Origin: Epichloe hybrida
Taxonomy: Eukaryota > Ascomycota > Sordariomycetes > Hypocreales > Clavicipitaceae
Direction: 5' to 3'
Assembly: GCA_019022495.1 (NCBI GenBank)
Contig: JAFEKR010000004.1
Location: 1,860,001-1,924,000, forward strand
DNA: 64,000 nucleotides
Every line of letters begins with the position of its first letter. Position 1 is the stretch's first letter. Shown here piece by piece: positions 36,047 through 46,640 of this stretch. The notes beneath the pieces were generated by a model that had not been told where the DNA came from, made no database searches, and saw only the letters and a program-made list of their open reading frames with translations. The position numbers and the translations under genes were made by a program.

Positions 36047-36253
36047 TATTACGTGCTAGCTTTGCATATTATTAGGTTAAATCCGTTAGAGGGGCTAACG
36101 GATTCGTAGGTTCGTGAGTTATGCTAAGTTCACTTATAAAAGCTACTCTTAGGGGTAGGTTTAGATATTAGAAGTAAGTTAATTCCTCTACCTATAATGC
36201 TAAACTCGTTCTTATCCTTCTTGTTAGTAGCTAAGCAGTTTCGCCACGTAACA
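36047..36253. repeat. Inner (gypsy) LTR, right copy
   Basis: 207 bp, begins TATTACGTGC (TG mutated to TA) and ends CCACGTAACA. C and G are retained in its right part and lost in its left part, the mirror image of the left copy. Confidence 0.92.
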
Positions 36254-36258
36254 TTTAA
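36254..36258. repeat. Target-site duplication TTTAA, right copy
   Basis: Second copy of the inner element's target site; the outer copia sequence resumes after it. Confidence 0.88.
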
Positions 36259-37129
36259 GGTATTGTTTTTTAACCTCTTTTATAGTTAATAATAGGCCTC
36301 TTTCTTAAGCATAGAAGATAGACTTATTAAAAGTAATATAGCTTAACAAGAACTAGCAGCTCCTCTTCATTGTTAGTACCTAAATCAGGTATTACGTGAA
36401 GGAAACGTATCTAGCGAGGTATCTAATGTGAGCTCTCTAAGCGAGCTTTAGACTTACCTTATAAAGCTTACTTTGTGTTATTATAAATACTTTATATCTA
36501 AAAGCTTATAAATAAGTTATTAAAGCTTCTAGCTCTTCTAGTAAGTAACTCTATTAAAGCTTATTATCTCTTAACCACCTATTTAATGCTTGTTAAGGCA
36601 ATTACTAGTTAAGCAGCTTTTAAGGCATGCAATTTAAGATATAAATAGCTACTTTAGTAGCTACGGGCTAGAGGTCTTCTAGGAAGCCTAATTATGTTAT
36701 GAGAGTTATTATAACCCTTATTATCACCCCCCTAGACTATTTAGCATGCCTATTTTAATATGGGTAAGCTAGGCTAGACTTTCTAATGATAATACCTTTA
36801 TTTATAACCTCTTCTTCTTGTGTTTTAGTCTAGAAGGTAGTCTTACTATTAGTTATTATAACCGCAATATAAATACTATATACCCTCGCGTATATAGCTT
36901 CTAACTAATTAAAGTAAAGCGTGATATTAGTCTTTAATAGGATTATAAAGATATAACGTAATCCTATTACTCTATAAGTAAAAAGAGTAATATATTAGTC
37001 TTTATTATACCCTAATAATTAAGTAAAGAGGTTAAAAGAGACTACCTAAAGTAGTCCTAAAGGTAGGGATCCTATTTAAGGGACTTGTGATATTTGCCTT
37101 TATACTTTAGAGGTTTAGTAAACCTTATA

Positions 37130-37237
37130 TTTACTTACGCTCCTTTCCTTTAATTAAATTTAAAGCTTCTAAAGCACTTAATCTATTATATCCTCACCTA
37201 GATGTGCTAATCTAGCGTGCTATAGATTTATAGGCGT
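37130..37237 (-). pseudogene. Copia GAG-pre-integrase remnant
   Basis: Minus-strand reading gives TPINL, a stop where Trp is expected, then HARLAHLGEDIID. This matches the W-H-x-R-L-G-H zinc-finger motif that precedes the integrase core in copia polyproteins. The integrase core itself, expected at 36.3-37.1 kb, is too mutated for me to trace. Confidence 0.65.
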
Positions 37238-39106
37238 CATTATAGCTATCTTTAGGTCTTGCAAATCTCCCTTAATAATAAAAGCTTCTAATAGGCTTAA
37301 GCCCTCTATATATAGCTACGTACTAATAACCTAAGTTTAAAATATCTCTTAATCACCTCTTACTAGGTCTATTACCTTTCTAATAAGATTATCTTACCTT
37401 AGTCCCTTTTATATAAGTAGCTAAAGAGATATAAGGTTTATAAAGAATATTAGCTAGTACTAGGCGTTTAATAAGGTAAGGGTCTAGCTATCTATTAAGA
37501 TAATCCAAGCTATGCTAACACTATAAGCGTTTATAACACTATAACCTACTTAAATTCTAGGCTACTTACTGTAATTAAGGTTTATAAACTAGCGTTTATT
37601 ATTAAAGATATAGATTAAGGTTTTGCTATTAAGTATAACCCGTGATTTATCCTAGGCAAGGAAAGCCTCTATAGACTCTCCTATAGTAGTAAACATAGTA
37701 TTATTTTCTTTAGGTTCCTTTACGCTATTATCCTTTAACTAAGCATTATATGCCTTTTTTATATTATTAGGTTAATAATTTATTACTTCTTTTACCTTCT
37801 TTAATAGCTCTTTATTAATCTTCTAGTCTTTTATTAGGCAGAGAGCCTTGTAGACCTTTTATAAGTCTTTTAACTTCTTTACCTTATACTTCTTATAATA
37901 AATATAGTTATCTTTCTTTACTTTCTCTTTTTTAGCTTTATCCTTTATTTTACTATTTAGAGTTAGTTTTACTTTAAAAGAGTTATTAGCCTTTACTTAA
38001 GACCTTCCTTAGGCTTTAATTAGGTGCCTAATCTTACTTATAATACTATAGAAATCTAGGACCTTTCCCTCACTCTTTGTAGTATAAATTAATAAGCTAA
38101 CCTAAGCTAAGATAGTAGGGAATTAAGCCCTAATGGCGTTATTAATTATTTCTATAGGTAAGTTACCCTTAGTAATAAGGCAGTTTACTTAGAAGTATCT
38201 CTTATAACTAATTAAAGCATCTGTAAGCTATTTATTAATATTTACTCTTATAAGATTCTGCTTAATAGTCTTATTAAAATTAATTTTAGTATAATACTTA
38301 ATAGTCTTGCTTAAAGGTATTATATTCCTTTAAAGCTTCTTAATCTTATTATAAAGAGATATATACCTTAATATTATCTACTTGTATTTAGACCTAAGGG
38401 TCCCTGTAAACTATGTATAATACTCTTATAGGGCCTTTATAAGGCTCTGGAATTAACTATTAAAGACCTAATAATAACTACTAAGAATAGTAAACTAGGC
38501 ATTGTCTTTAGTATTATTAGGTTATTAAGGGTACTAAAAATAACTCTCTTTAGTTACCTTAATATCTTTAGGCAAGCTTTCTTTAAGTTCTAGTAGGCTT
38601 TTAGTTATAGCTCTAGTGCTATAAGAGTGTGTTTAAACTCCTAAGGTCTTTGTTATAGATAATTAACTCTATATAGCTTCTACTACCTTTCTCTTTATAG
38701 GAGTCCTATTTCCTATAAGGATTAGAGGCTTAGGAGGGTAGTCTAGCTATATCTTTAAATTAGGATTAATAAAGACCTAGATTCTATCTTTAATAGCTCT
38801 TGCCTTAACTATTTTATACTATAGGTCCTAATAGTAGGGTTCCTATAGCTTAATAGCTAGCTTATTACCTTTTAAAGATTCCTTAGCTATTATAAGATGT
38901 CCTATAGTGTTATTATTAAACTAGTAAAAGTGGTATTAATCCTAGTATACTAGGGTTGCTTAATTATAATATTAATAAATTAGGCCTCTCTTTTGCTAGG
39001 TATATACTAATTTATTTAAAGATTAAATAATTAATTAATTCAAAGAGAAGAGTACTAATTTAGAAGAAAAGGTATAATAATTATAAATACCACGTAATTA
39101 CTACTA

Positions 39107-39339
39107 TATTAGACCGTGAAGCTAGGGTTTAATTTAACTACCTCTATTAAGTTATCTAATCCTATAAGAGGGCGCGGACTATGGTTTAAATAACTAAGTA
39201 CCTATACTATAGGGTGTGTAATCTGCCCATATAAACTATACTATATATCTACTGAAGGTCCGGAAAAGTAACTAGTTAGGTGGGTCCTAGTGTCCAAGTT
39301 GCCTGTATGCGGTTGAGCGCTTGCGGCGGGATTCCAACA
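39107..39339. repeat. Outer (copia) LTR, right copy
   Basis: 233 bp, begins TATTAG (the TG has become TA) and ends TTCCAACA. Its left ~110 bases carry T or A at 12 sites where the left copy has C or G; its right half keeps C or G at 10 sites where the left copy is mutated. Confidence 0.93.
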
Positions 39340-39344
39340 AGAAC
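39340..39344. repeat. Target-site duplication AGAAC, right copy
   Basis: Second copy of the five-base target of the outer element; normal-GC host sequence resumes here, 127 bp before the DnaJ start codon. Confidence 0.9.
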
Positions 39345-39471
39345 TCATGTGGCCAATGACCAAGGCCCGCTTCTTCCGCCAATATCTCCCTCTTACGCGC
39401 GACTTCTCCACGTCCTGGAGTTCATCTCCCGCCGTCAACGTTGGCGACTGACACGTCTCGTCCAAACCATC

Positions 39472-41315
39472 ATGGTTGTCGACACCGCATACTATGACGC
39501 CCTGGGGGTGCAGCCCACCGCTACCGAGCTCGAGATAAAAAAGGCCTACCGCAAAATGGCCATCATCCACCATCCTGGTGAGCCCCGCGCCTCATCCACG
39601 TCATCCACGGCCCCTTTGTTCTTCTGTTGCATGGACCTCCTGCTGTTTTGCCATCTCATCCCGCGCTAATCAAGAAAACACTCGTTCCAGACAAGAATCC
39701 CAATGATCCTACGGCCCACGAAAAGTTTCAAGCCATCGGCGAGGCATACCAAGTCCTTTCCGATAGCGACCTCCGCAAGGCATATGACAAATTTGGCAAG
39801 GACCACGCGAAGCCACAAGAAGGCTTCGCCGACCCAGCTGAATTCTTCACGTCCATCTTTGGAGGCGAGGCATTCGCCGACTGGATCGGCGAGATCAGTC
39901 TGATGAAGGATCTGACTGCGACAATGGACATCACCATGGCCGAGGGCGAGGAGGAAGAGGCCGCGGCCGTGGCTGCAGAGGGAGACAAGTCTGAAATCGC
40001 CGCCACCGCCGAAGCCAAGAAGCAGCGTGAACAAGAGCAATCGGAACCCCACGCCGATGCCTCGACTGTCCCTGGTACTGGTGACTCTGCCCACCAGCAC
40101 GGAACACCGTCTGCCCCTCCGCCACCCCCGATCGTCGTCGTTGAACAAGACAAGACTGCAACATGTGCTCCCGCTCATGACTCTGCACCCCAAGCGACGG
40201 CACCGCCACCTCCTCCCCGAACAAACGCAACCTCGCCAGCCCCGTCATTCGGCTCCCGCAGCCGGACGCAGATCCCCCTACGACCAGCCCTCGCCGGCAA
40301 GGCCCATGACGATGCCGTGGAGTCGGCGGCCGAAGAGGAACTCCGGCAAAAGGAAAAGAAGAAGGGCGGCTTGAGCAAAGAGCAGCGCGAACAGCTCGCC
40401 GCGTACGAGGCCGAGCGGGCGCGCATCCGCAAAGAACGAGTCGACACCCTGGCGCAGAAGCTCCTCGACCGCGTGAGCGTCTGGACCGAGACAGACAAGG
40501 GTCCCGACGTCACCAAGGCTTTCCAAGAAAAGATGCGCCTCGAAGTCGAAAACCTCAAAATGGAGTCGTTTGGACTCGACATCCTGCACGCCATCGGCCA
40601 GACGTACATGTCCAAAGCATCCGGGTTATTGCGAAGTCAAAAGTACCTCGGAATAGGCGGCTTCTTCAGCCGTCTCAAGGACAAGGGCACCCTCGTCAAA
40701 GACACATGGAACACCATCAGCAGCGCCCTCGACGCGCAACAAACCGTCGAGGACATGGCCAAGATGGAAGCCAAAGGCGGCGACGACTGGACCGAGGAGA
40801 AGCGCGTCGAGTACGAGCGTCGCGTCACGGGCAAGATCCTCACGGCCGCATGGCGCGGCAGCAAATTCGAGATCCAGAGCGTCTTGCGCGAAGTATGTGA
40901 TTCCGTGCTCTACGATAAAAAGGTGCCTCTCCAGAAGAGGCTGGAGCGTGCGCAGGCGCTCGTCCTCATTGGTGATATTTTCCTCAAGGTATGTGTCAAC
41001 CCCCGCCCCCTTTCTTTTCTTCCTTTCCTTCCTCCTTTTTTTACAAGCCCTCTTATCCCATCCTACTCCTTGGGGTCCTCTGCTCTACCCCGAGAGAAAC
41101 ACCAAAAAAAAACAATCTTCAACTAACGCCGAAAATAATAGGCCCAGAGGTCCCCCGAAGAAGAAGGCGACTACCTCGTCTTCGAGCAGCTCGTCGCCGA
41201 AGCAGCCATCAAGAAGGACAAGGACGAAGACAAGAAGCGAAAAGATAAAAAAGAAAAGCACCACCGTCACGCGGAAGACGTGGTGGGTAATGTGCCTAAT
41301 GTGCCCAAGACATGA
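39472..41315 (+). CDS. DnaJ co-chaperone with DnaJ-X domain (Caj1/Djp1 type)
   Basis: Three exons (39472-39577, 39691-40988, 41142-41315) encode 525 residues. The J domain spans about residues 5-65 ([20 protein letters not shown], then [18 protein letters not shown]). Its HPD motif is intact but split by intron 1: HHP ends exon 1 and the Asp codon is divided. A Pro/Ala-rich spacer follows, then the DnaJ-X region at about 260-468 and a Lys/Asp-rich tail ending VPNVPKT. Caj1/Djp1 relatives stimulate Hsp70 in cytosol or nucleus, some aiding peroxisomal or membrane-protein import; which applies here is unknown. Only 127 bp of original upstream sequence remain before the outer LTR. Confidence 0.92.
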
Positions 41316-42344
41316 GATTGACTCGGTGCACGAAGCAAAGTAGGAATGGGGGATCCCCGTATATATCGTGAATCTGCAAGATTTAACAGCACCGGAAGCA
41401 ACAGAGTGGAAGAGGATATGAAACGGCAAGACATGGTGGTGTACTGGAGAGTAGCAACATGCTGTTATCAACGTCTTGGAACATCGAAAGGGGGGGGGGG
41501 GTGGTCAGCGTATAGATCTTCTTTGTTTTCGGCAATGACATGGGTGCGTCGTGGATTCAAGTAGTTCGTACATGTTTCCGGGCTTATAATGCAACTTGAT
41601 GAGATATGCATATGGCTTTACACAGCCGCATGTTGAGTTTGAACAGCAATTCTATTTCCCGTGTATAAACCATCTCTCACGAGCCTCTATGCCCCATTGT
41701 ATATCGCGTGTCCCTTTGCACGAGCCGCATGATTTTGAAACAACAAAAAAACAAAGGAGAGAAACAGGCATGCAAATCATTCCGTGGTCGGTGTCATTTG
41801 CCCGCCCACTGAAAATCCATCTGGGTATCTGGTATAGTACATTGGAACTTGGTAACAGAAAAGTAGAGAGAATAATAGTACACGACGCGGCAGAAGGCAC
41901 GACGACCTTTTGACAGTAAACAAATGGTCGACGTCAGGTGGCGCCAGGGAGTGCAAACTCGGGGTTTCGCAGCAGCGGTGCACGCAACATGTCTTGTTCT
42001 GAAGGTGCTTGCTTTGCAGGTTGCGAGACGGACGGTCAGAGATGGGAATGTCGTGATATGCGACATGGTATAGGCATAGGTGGTGGAAATGAATGGATAT
42101 GCAACGCAAAGCAACAAGACAGGTCTGTACGCTCGATAACGCCGTGCCGATGCCGAAAATGGTTCTGCGCCATGTATGGAAACGGGTGCATGCTGCTGCG
42201 ACCATGTGCGCGCGCAATGGGCAATTGGGTTAATGAAACAGGAGTCGATGAGGAAAATACAGTGACAGTGTAGTCAAAGAGAGTACAGAGTGAGTGGGTG
42301 AGTGAGTGAGTGGCGATGGTTTGTGGTGCGACATGGACCGCGTG
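41316..42344. other. Convergent intergenic region, about 1 kb
   Basis: 3' flanks of the DnaJ gene and the coiled-coil gene. A G run (about 41490-41500) and a GAGTGAGTGG-type microsatellite near 42290-42312 are the only notable features. Confidence 0.5.
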
Positions 42345-44813
42345 TTAGCTTCTCTCAGACGGGAGCTCGATCCCGCTGTCTCGATCCTGGCTACTTCTTG
42401 GCCAGGGCGGCTCCAGTCCGGGATCGTCGGTTCGTCTTGTTGTGTCTTCTTTGATAAACGAAACAGCATCTTCGTCGTCGTCCTCCGGCGGAGCGAGGAC
42501 CCGTCCGCCTAATTTGATATCCGAGACTCGTACGCGGTATTCGAGCGCCTTGTGACCCTCCTTAATTAACGCTTCCGTAAAGTCGAGGCATCGCTTCAGA
42601 CTCTGATTCATCTTTTGGCTGTCAATCAGCATTTCCTGGTGTTTGGTGAGATCCAACTGGAGCCGCTTTTCATCTTGCCTCCTCCGAGCCTCGACTTTCG
42701 CGCCCGGCAGCAAACCATCTTCTGTGCTCATGCTGTCAATGCTTGACAGATCTGACTCATACAGGGAGTCCACTTCTTCGTCCTCTCGCAGTTCCGTCTC
42801 ATCCGCCTCTTCCACATTGGACATGTCTGTGGGTGGCTCGGTGAGGGCCAGTGAAGTCACCCGGCTCGAGGCTGCGGACAGCGCCCCCGATCTCGACAGT
42901 CGGCGATATCGTCGAAGGTCAGCCGTTTGTTTCCGGAGCTGCCTCTCAAGAGTGCGGTTGATGGCTTCGAGTGAGGCATTTGTGATTTCCAAATCTTGGA
43001 CCTTGCGCTCGCGACGCGCATTGGCAACCAGTTCGCTGACAGAATCACGTAGCTGCGTGCATTTAGTCGGACTGTGAGCCTCGGATCGCGCGTCTTCATC
43101 TCTCCATTCGTCATTGTCCCTTGCATCGTCTGCCGCTTGCATGATGGATGCCATGGTCATGGCAGGTTGTGAGAGACCAGGGCTCAATGGGGGGGAATGC
43201 AGGGCCATCTCCGATGAGTTGGGTGCCAAGGTGAATCGAGGGAGTGTTGGAGGCTCAATCGTAGCGGCGCTTTCAGTTCTTCTGTGACGACGACCCATCT
43301 CCCTTGGCGCTGCGTCGATGCTCACTTTTCGTTTGGGAACGGTGCATGATGATGAGGATTTCTGCTGTGATGTTGGAGGAGATGAAATCAAGCATGGTCG
43401 TTTTGGTGACGTGGGCGAGGCGGCATTGCTTCTGAGAGTCTGTGCCATTGGTGTCGACGTTGTTTTGATAGGTGATGCCGGTCTCTGTAACGAAGCAGTT
43501 GGCCCAAGGTTGGGGTTGCTCGTGATCGGCCGAGAAGAGGCCAGTCTAGAAGTTGATGATGAAACAGATGCAGAAGCGGAAGCCACGAAATTTGGTCTCG
43601 AGGACATTTCAGGGGCGCCATTTGCGAAGAAGAATTTGGATGATACAGGATCCACGTTTGGGTCCGTCGTGGTCATGGACATAGAGTTGGAAGGCGGGCT
43701 GACGTTGCGCCTGCCGTCTATTGTAGTCCCATTTGCATAGAAGAAGGTGTTTGACGTCTTTTGAGGTACGGACGCCGGCCGTGGCAACGGTGCAGGCTGG
43801 GCCGACTTGGCGTCGCTCGCGTAAAAGAACTTGCTCGAATCATTGGAATCAGCAGTCAAGTCGGTTTGGGACAGTGTGTGTCTGGGAACATCGTTGGCAA
43901 GCGGCGATGTGCCCAAGCCCGTGCGGCTGGTATTGCTGCTGCTGCTGTTGTTGTTGTGGTTTTCCCACTGCTCACTTGTTTTCTCGAGGTTGGGGGTGCC
44001 GCTCGGGGTGGAAGTAGCACTATCGACGCGGATCTGTCGTGGACCAGAGCGAGGAGTGATGTTGGCCGGGAAAACGGCCCCTGGAGTAGAGGTGTCGTCT
44101 CGCGAGATGGCAGTGCTGGCGGTGCTGGCGAGAACCGGCGTCGAAGAATGAGGCCGTCTGGTCAGAGGGGTGGTCACAGGGGTTCCCTTGGCCGCGATCT
44201 TGGGAGTCAGAGGGGCTCGGTTGATGGATCTGGCCGCAGCAGCAGCAGCAGCAGCAGCAGAAGAAGAAGAAGCAGAGGCACTCAGCTGTGGCTGTCGTGG
44301 CCTGTCGCCGACTGGCATTTTCGAGACGCTCGCAGACAAGGGGCGCGTCTTGAATGCTACGGGAGTAACATGTTGTTGCTGTTGTTTGTAGTGTTGAGAA
44401 TGCATCGGCGTGCGGGAGGCACTGGTAGTGGCGGGTGTTGACACTGCAGAGGTGGAGATGGTGCGGCTGTTGCGGCTGTTGCGACTTCTGCTGCCGTTGC
44501 CGGCGGGGGGTGCAGCACTGATGTAGCGCGCCGGCACCAGAGGTTGTTGTTGTTGCACCATCTGGGGCGACGTCCGCCACAGCCTGCCAACACTGCCAAC
44601 ACCGCCAACACCGCCAACACCGCCGCGAACAGGTGGTGCAGGCGGCTGTGCGAGCTGTGCAGGCTGTGCGAGCTGTGCACGTGAGGGGGCAACCGACGCC
44701 CGAGACGACGACACCGAAGATGCTGTCTTGGGGTTCGGGCTCGGGCTCGGGCTCGGACGGTTGCTCCTGGTGCTGTGCGTATGCCAGCTGGCTGAAAGGT
44801 CGAAAGGCCGCAT
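42345..44813 (-). CDS. Large Ser/Pro-rich protein with C-terminal coiled coil, function unknown
   Basis: Single exon of 822 residues, read from the ATG at 44813 (MRPFDLSASWHTHSTR); the open frame continues upstream only with a non-ATG codon. Residues 1-560 are low-complexity Ser, Thr and Pro, with a poly-Ala run encoded by a CAG-type repeat near 44236-44275 and three recurring SKFFYA/NTFFYANG/SKFFFANG motifs (42.6-44 kb side) that look like short repeats. The C-terminal third has a predicted coiled coil (DLEITNASLEAINRTLERQL) and a conserved-looking segment (HQEMLIDSQKMNQSLKRCLD). It is likely a cytoskeletal or scaffold protein of filamentous ascomycetes, but I do not recognise it. Confidence 0.75.
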   Translation of the reverse strand: MRPFDLSASWHTHSTRSNRPSPSPSPNPKTASSVSSSRASVAPSRAQLAQPAQLAQPPAPPVRGGVGGVGGVGSVGRLWRTSPQMVQQQQPLVPARYISAAPPAGNGSRSRNSRNSRTISTSAVSTPATTSASRTPMHSQHYKQQQQHVTPVAFKTRPLSASVSKMPVGDRPRQPQLSASASSSSAAAAAAAAARSINRAPLTPKIAAKGTPVTTPLTRRPHSSTPVLASTASTAISRDDTSTPGAVFPANITPRSGPRQIRVDSATSTPSGTPNLEKTSEQWENHNNNSSSSNTSRTGLGTSPLANDVPRHTLSQTDLTADSNDSSKFFYASDAKSAQPAPLPRPASVPQKTSNTFFYANGTTIDGRRNVSPPSNSMSMTTTDPNVDPVSSKFFFANGAPEMSSRPNFVASASASVSSSTSRLASSRPITSNPNLGPTASLQRPASPIKTTSTPMAQTLRSNAASPTSPKRPCLISSPPTSQQKSSSSCTVPKRKVSIDAAPREMGRRHRRTESAATIEPPTLPRFTLAPNSSEMALHSPPLSPGLSQPAMTMASIMQAADDARDNDEWRDEDARSEAHSPTKCTQLRDSVSELVANARRERKVQDLEITNASLEAINRTLERQLRKQTADLRRYRRLSRSGALSAASSRVTSLALTEPPTDMSNVEEADETELREDEEVDSLYESDLSSIDSMSTEDGLLPGAKVEARRRQDEKRLQLDLTKHQEMLIDSQKMNQSLKRCLDFTEALIKEGHKALEYRVRVSDIKLGGRVLAPPEDDDEDAVSFIKEDTTRRTDDPGLEPPWPRSSQDRDSGIELPSERS

Positions 44814-45468
44814 TGTCTCGACCGCAAAGTGCAGTGCAGGCAAGTTCAAAAAGGGCCAAGTCGGTAAGTATCATGAATCATGAATCATGAATCATGAACC
44901 AGAACAATCCACGCACGACCCCGAGGCCGCCAAACGACGCTGCGGGACACGCTGTCGACATGCATGCATGCACTTCCGCAGCGTCAGCTGAGTCAAGTGC
45001 AGTTAAATAACAGTTGACAGCCTCCAAGGCGGCAAGACTTTAGACAAGTGCGTTCAGATGCGTTCAGATGACATCGGCCCCCTGTGGTGTTCGGTGTCCG
45101 CCTTGTTTTGCTTTTTTTTTTGTTTACTTTGGCTTTCGCTTCCGCGTCGCCACAAAACCCACCCACCACCTGGGGACCCACCACCTGGGGACCCTGAAAA
45201 GATGAATCCGCCGATTTGCCCACGCCGCCCAGACCAGTTCGTTGACTTTTTGCCCGTGCAATTTTTGCTTTGCTCTCTGCCACCATCCCGCCGTGCATGA
45301 CACTACGTGACACTACGTGACACTACATGACGCCAACTTAAAAGCAAGCCCACTTCCTCATTACCTGCGTCATGACGGCGTGTCAGCATCTGCCATAAGA
45401 CTCTCCATGCTCGCGCAAACCGTCGCCTCTCCTCGCAAGCGCTTCCACGCGCTCACCCCATCGCGACC
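44814..45468. promoter_or_regulatory. Divergent promoter region with several short tandem repeats
   Basis: Separates the coiled-coil gene (minus) from the cytochrome-b5-domain gene (plus). It contains ATCATGA x4 (44870-44897), a 15-base unit twice (45166-45195, CCACCTGGGGACCCA) and TGACACTACG x3 (45298-45327). These are visible by eye; their role is unknown. Confidence 0.55.
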
Positions 45469-45620
45469 ATGGGCCTCCTGGGCATCTCCCTCCTCGTCGC
45501 TTCCGTCGTCTACATTGTAATTCGACCACCCGGCTGGCTGGCGCAGAGACTGTTCCAATGGCGAGGTACTCTCGGAGGGGCCCTCACCGACGTCTCCCAA
45601 CAGGAGAAGAAGATACGACA

Positions 45621-45651
<31 letters not shown>

Positions 45652-46485
45652 ACCACGCCGAGAATACAAGAAGGCGGACATCTTGAAACGAGCACGGATA
45701 CGTCCTCCATCGAACCGTCGAAACTCTCCACCTCGTCCGCGGCGGCCGTGTCACAGCCGCCTCTCCCGCCTACCGTCCCCGTCCAACAACCAGATAGTCC
45801 AACAACGCCAAAAGCCTCCTCAGCAACGACATGGCCCCAGACAGCGCCAAGCCTCACATCATCAGATGCATCGCCCACGACGACGTTCGCCCCGCCCGTG
45901 CCCTCCTCGTCGATGCTGCCACCGCCCATTCCAGCCGGACGCCTTCCTTCGGCAGGCCGGCTCCCTACCCTTCCTCAGTTCCCGGCTCCGAATTCCGCCC
46001 AACGCGCTCGCGGGCCCGTTCCTGATCGCGCCCCCCCGGGTCTCTCTGTCGGGGGCCTCGCTCCTCCTCCCACGCATTCGTCCAGACCAAAGAAGCCGAG
46101 CCGCAAGGTGGTTTTGGATCCGGGCCATTCGCCGCTGGACTGGGCGCGCATCTCCGGACCCAACGCCGACCTCCGCGGTGTAGACCCGTCCACTCCGTAC
46201 TTGCGTGTGACGCCCTCCATGCTCAAGAGGCAGACGGGGCGGAAGGGCAAGGATGCTTGGATGGCGCTCAACGGGAAAGTGTACAACGTTACGCCGTACG
46301 CCGAGTTCCACCCCGGTGGCATCCCCGAACTCATGCGAGGAGCTGCCAGGGACGGCACCAAGTTATTCGGTGAAGTCCATCCCTGGGTCAACTACGAGAC
46401 CATGCTGTCGGCATGTCTAGTCGGGCTGTTGGTCGAAGAGCCTAATGAAGCTTCACAAGAGAGCGAGATGGATCAGATGGACTAG
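45469..46485 (+). CDS. Membrane-anchored cytochrome-b5-domain protein (Irc21-like)
   Basis: Single exon of 338 residues. An N-terminal hydrophobic anchor (residues 3-19, LLGISLLVASVVYIVIR) is followed by a run of ten Asp from a GAC repeat (about 50-60) and a long Pro/Ser/Thr-rich linker to about residue 215. The heme-binding domain covers about 244-320: GKDAWMALNGKVYNVTPYAE, then FHPGG with axial His near 281 and the second His near 304 (GEVHPWVN). This arrangement resembles fungal Irc21 and the b5 domain of CYB5R4, which transfer electrons near the ER or take part in sterol or damage responses. The exact role is not shown here. The linker is unusually long. Confidence 0.87.
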
Positions 46486-46640
46486 ACACCAGGTCGTGCC
46501 CTCCCCCCCCCCCCCCCTTTTAAATATACACTTGATGAGATACCCCCCATGATAGAAGTAGAGGAGCTATACCACCGTTATTTTATTTTATTTTTTTGTT
46601 GTTTTGCTCCAATGAGCGCACGATAGGCCCGTTTTCCATT

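Larger units (their letters stand above)
25564..36253 (-). mobile_element. Ty3/gypsy LTR retrotransposon with chromodomain-like trace, degenerate, nested in the copia element
   Basis: 10,690 bp between 207-bp LTRs with a TTTAA target duplication. Minus-strand traces occur in gypsy order: protease-like (33.1-33.3 kb), reverse transcriptase (31.8-32.2 kb), and a chromodomain-like stretch at the integrase end (29.4-29.6 kb). Gag should occupy about 33.5-35.9 kb. A further 3 kb of minus-strand degenerate reading frame (25.8-28.9 kb) follows the integrase end, so the element is longer than usual. All coding capacity is lost to transitions and stops. Confidence 0.9.
23215..39339 (-). mobile_element. 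Ty1/copia LTR retrotransposon, degenerate, interrupted by a gypsy element
   Basis: A 16,125-bp element bounded by 233-bp LTRs and a 5-bp target duplication. Removing the nested element and its target duplication leaves 5,430 bp, normal for copia. Coding traces are on the minus strand: a GAG-pre-integrase trace (HARLAHLGEDII near 37.2 kb) lies upstream of the reverse transcriptase trace (24.4-24.8 kb), which is copia order (integrase before RT). A G-run just inside the left LTR, read on the minus strand, fits a polypurine tract. There is no open frame of meaningful length; stops and C-to-T or G-to-A changes are everywhere, typical of RIP. The element separates the antiporter from the DnaJ gene. 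Confidence 0.92.

Noticed and set aside
44814..44849. 12-codon upstream extension of the Ser-rich coiled-coil protein
   Set aside because: It begins with TTG rather than ATG; the ATG at 44813 is preferred.
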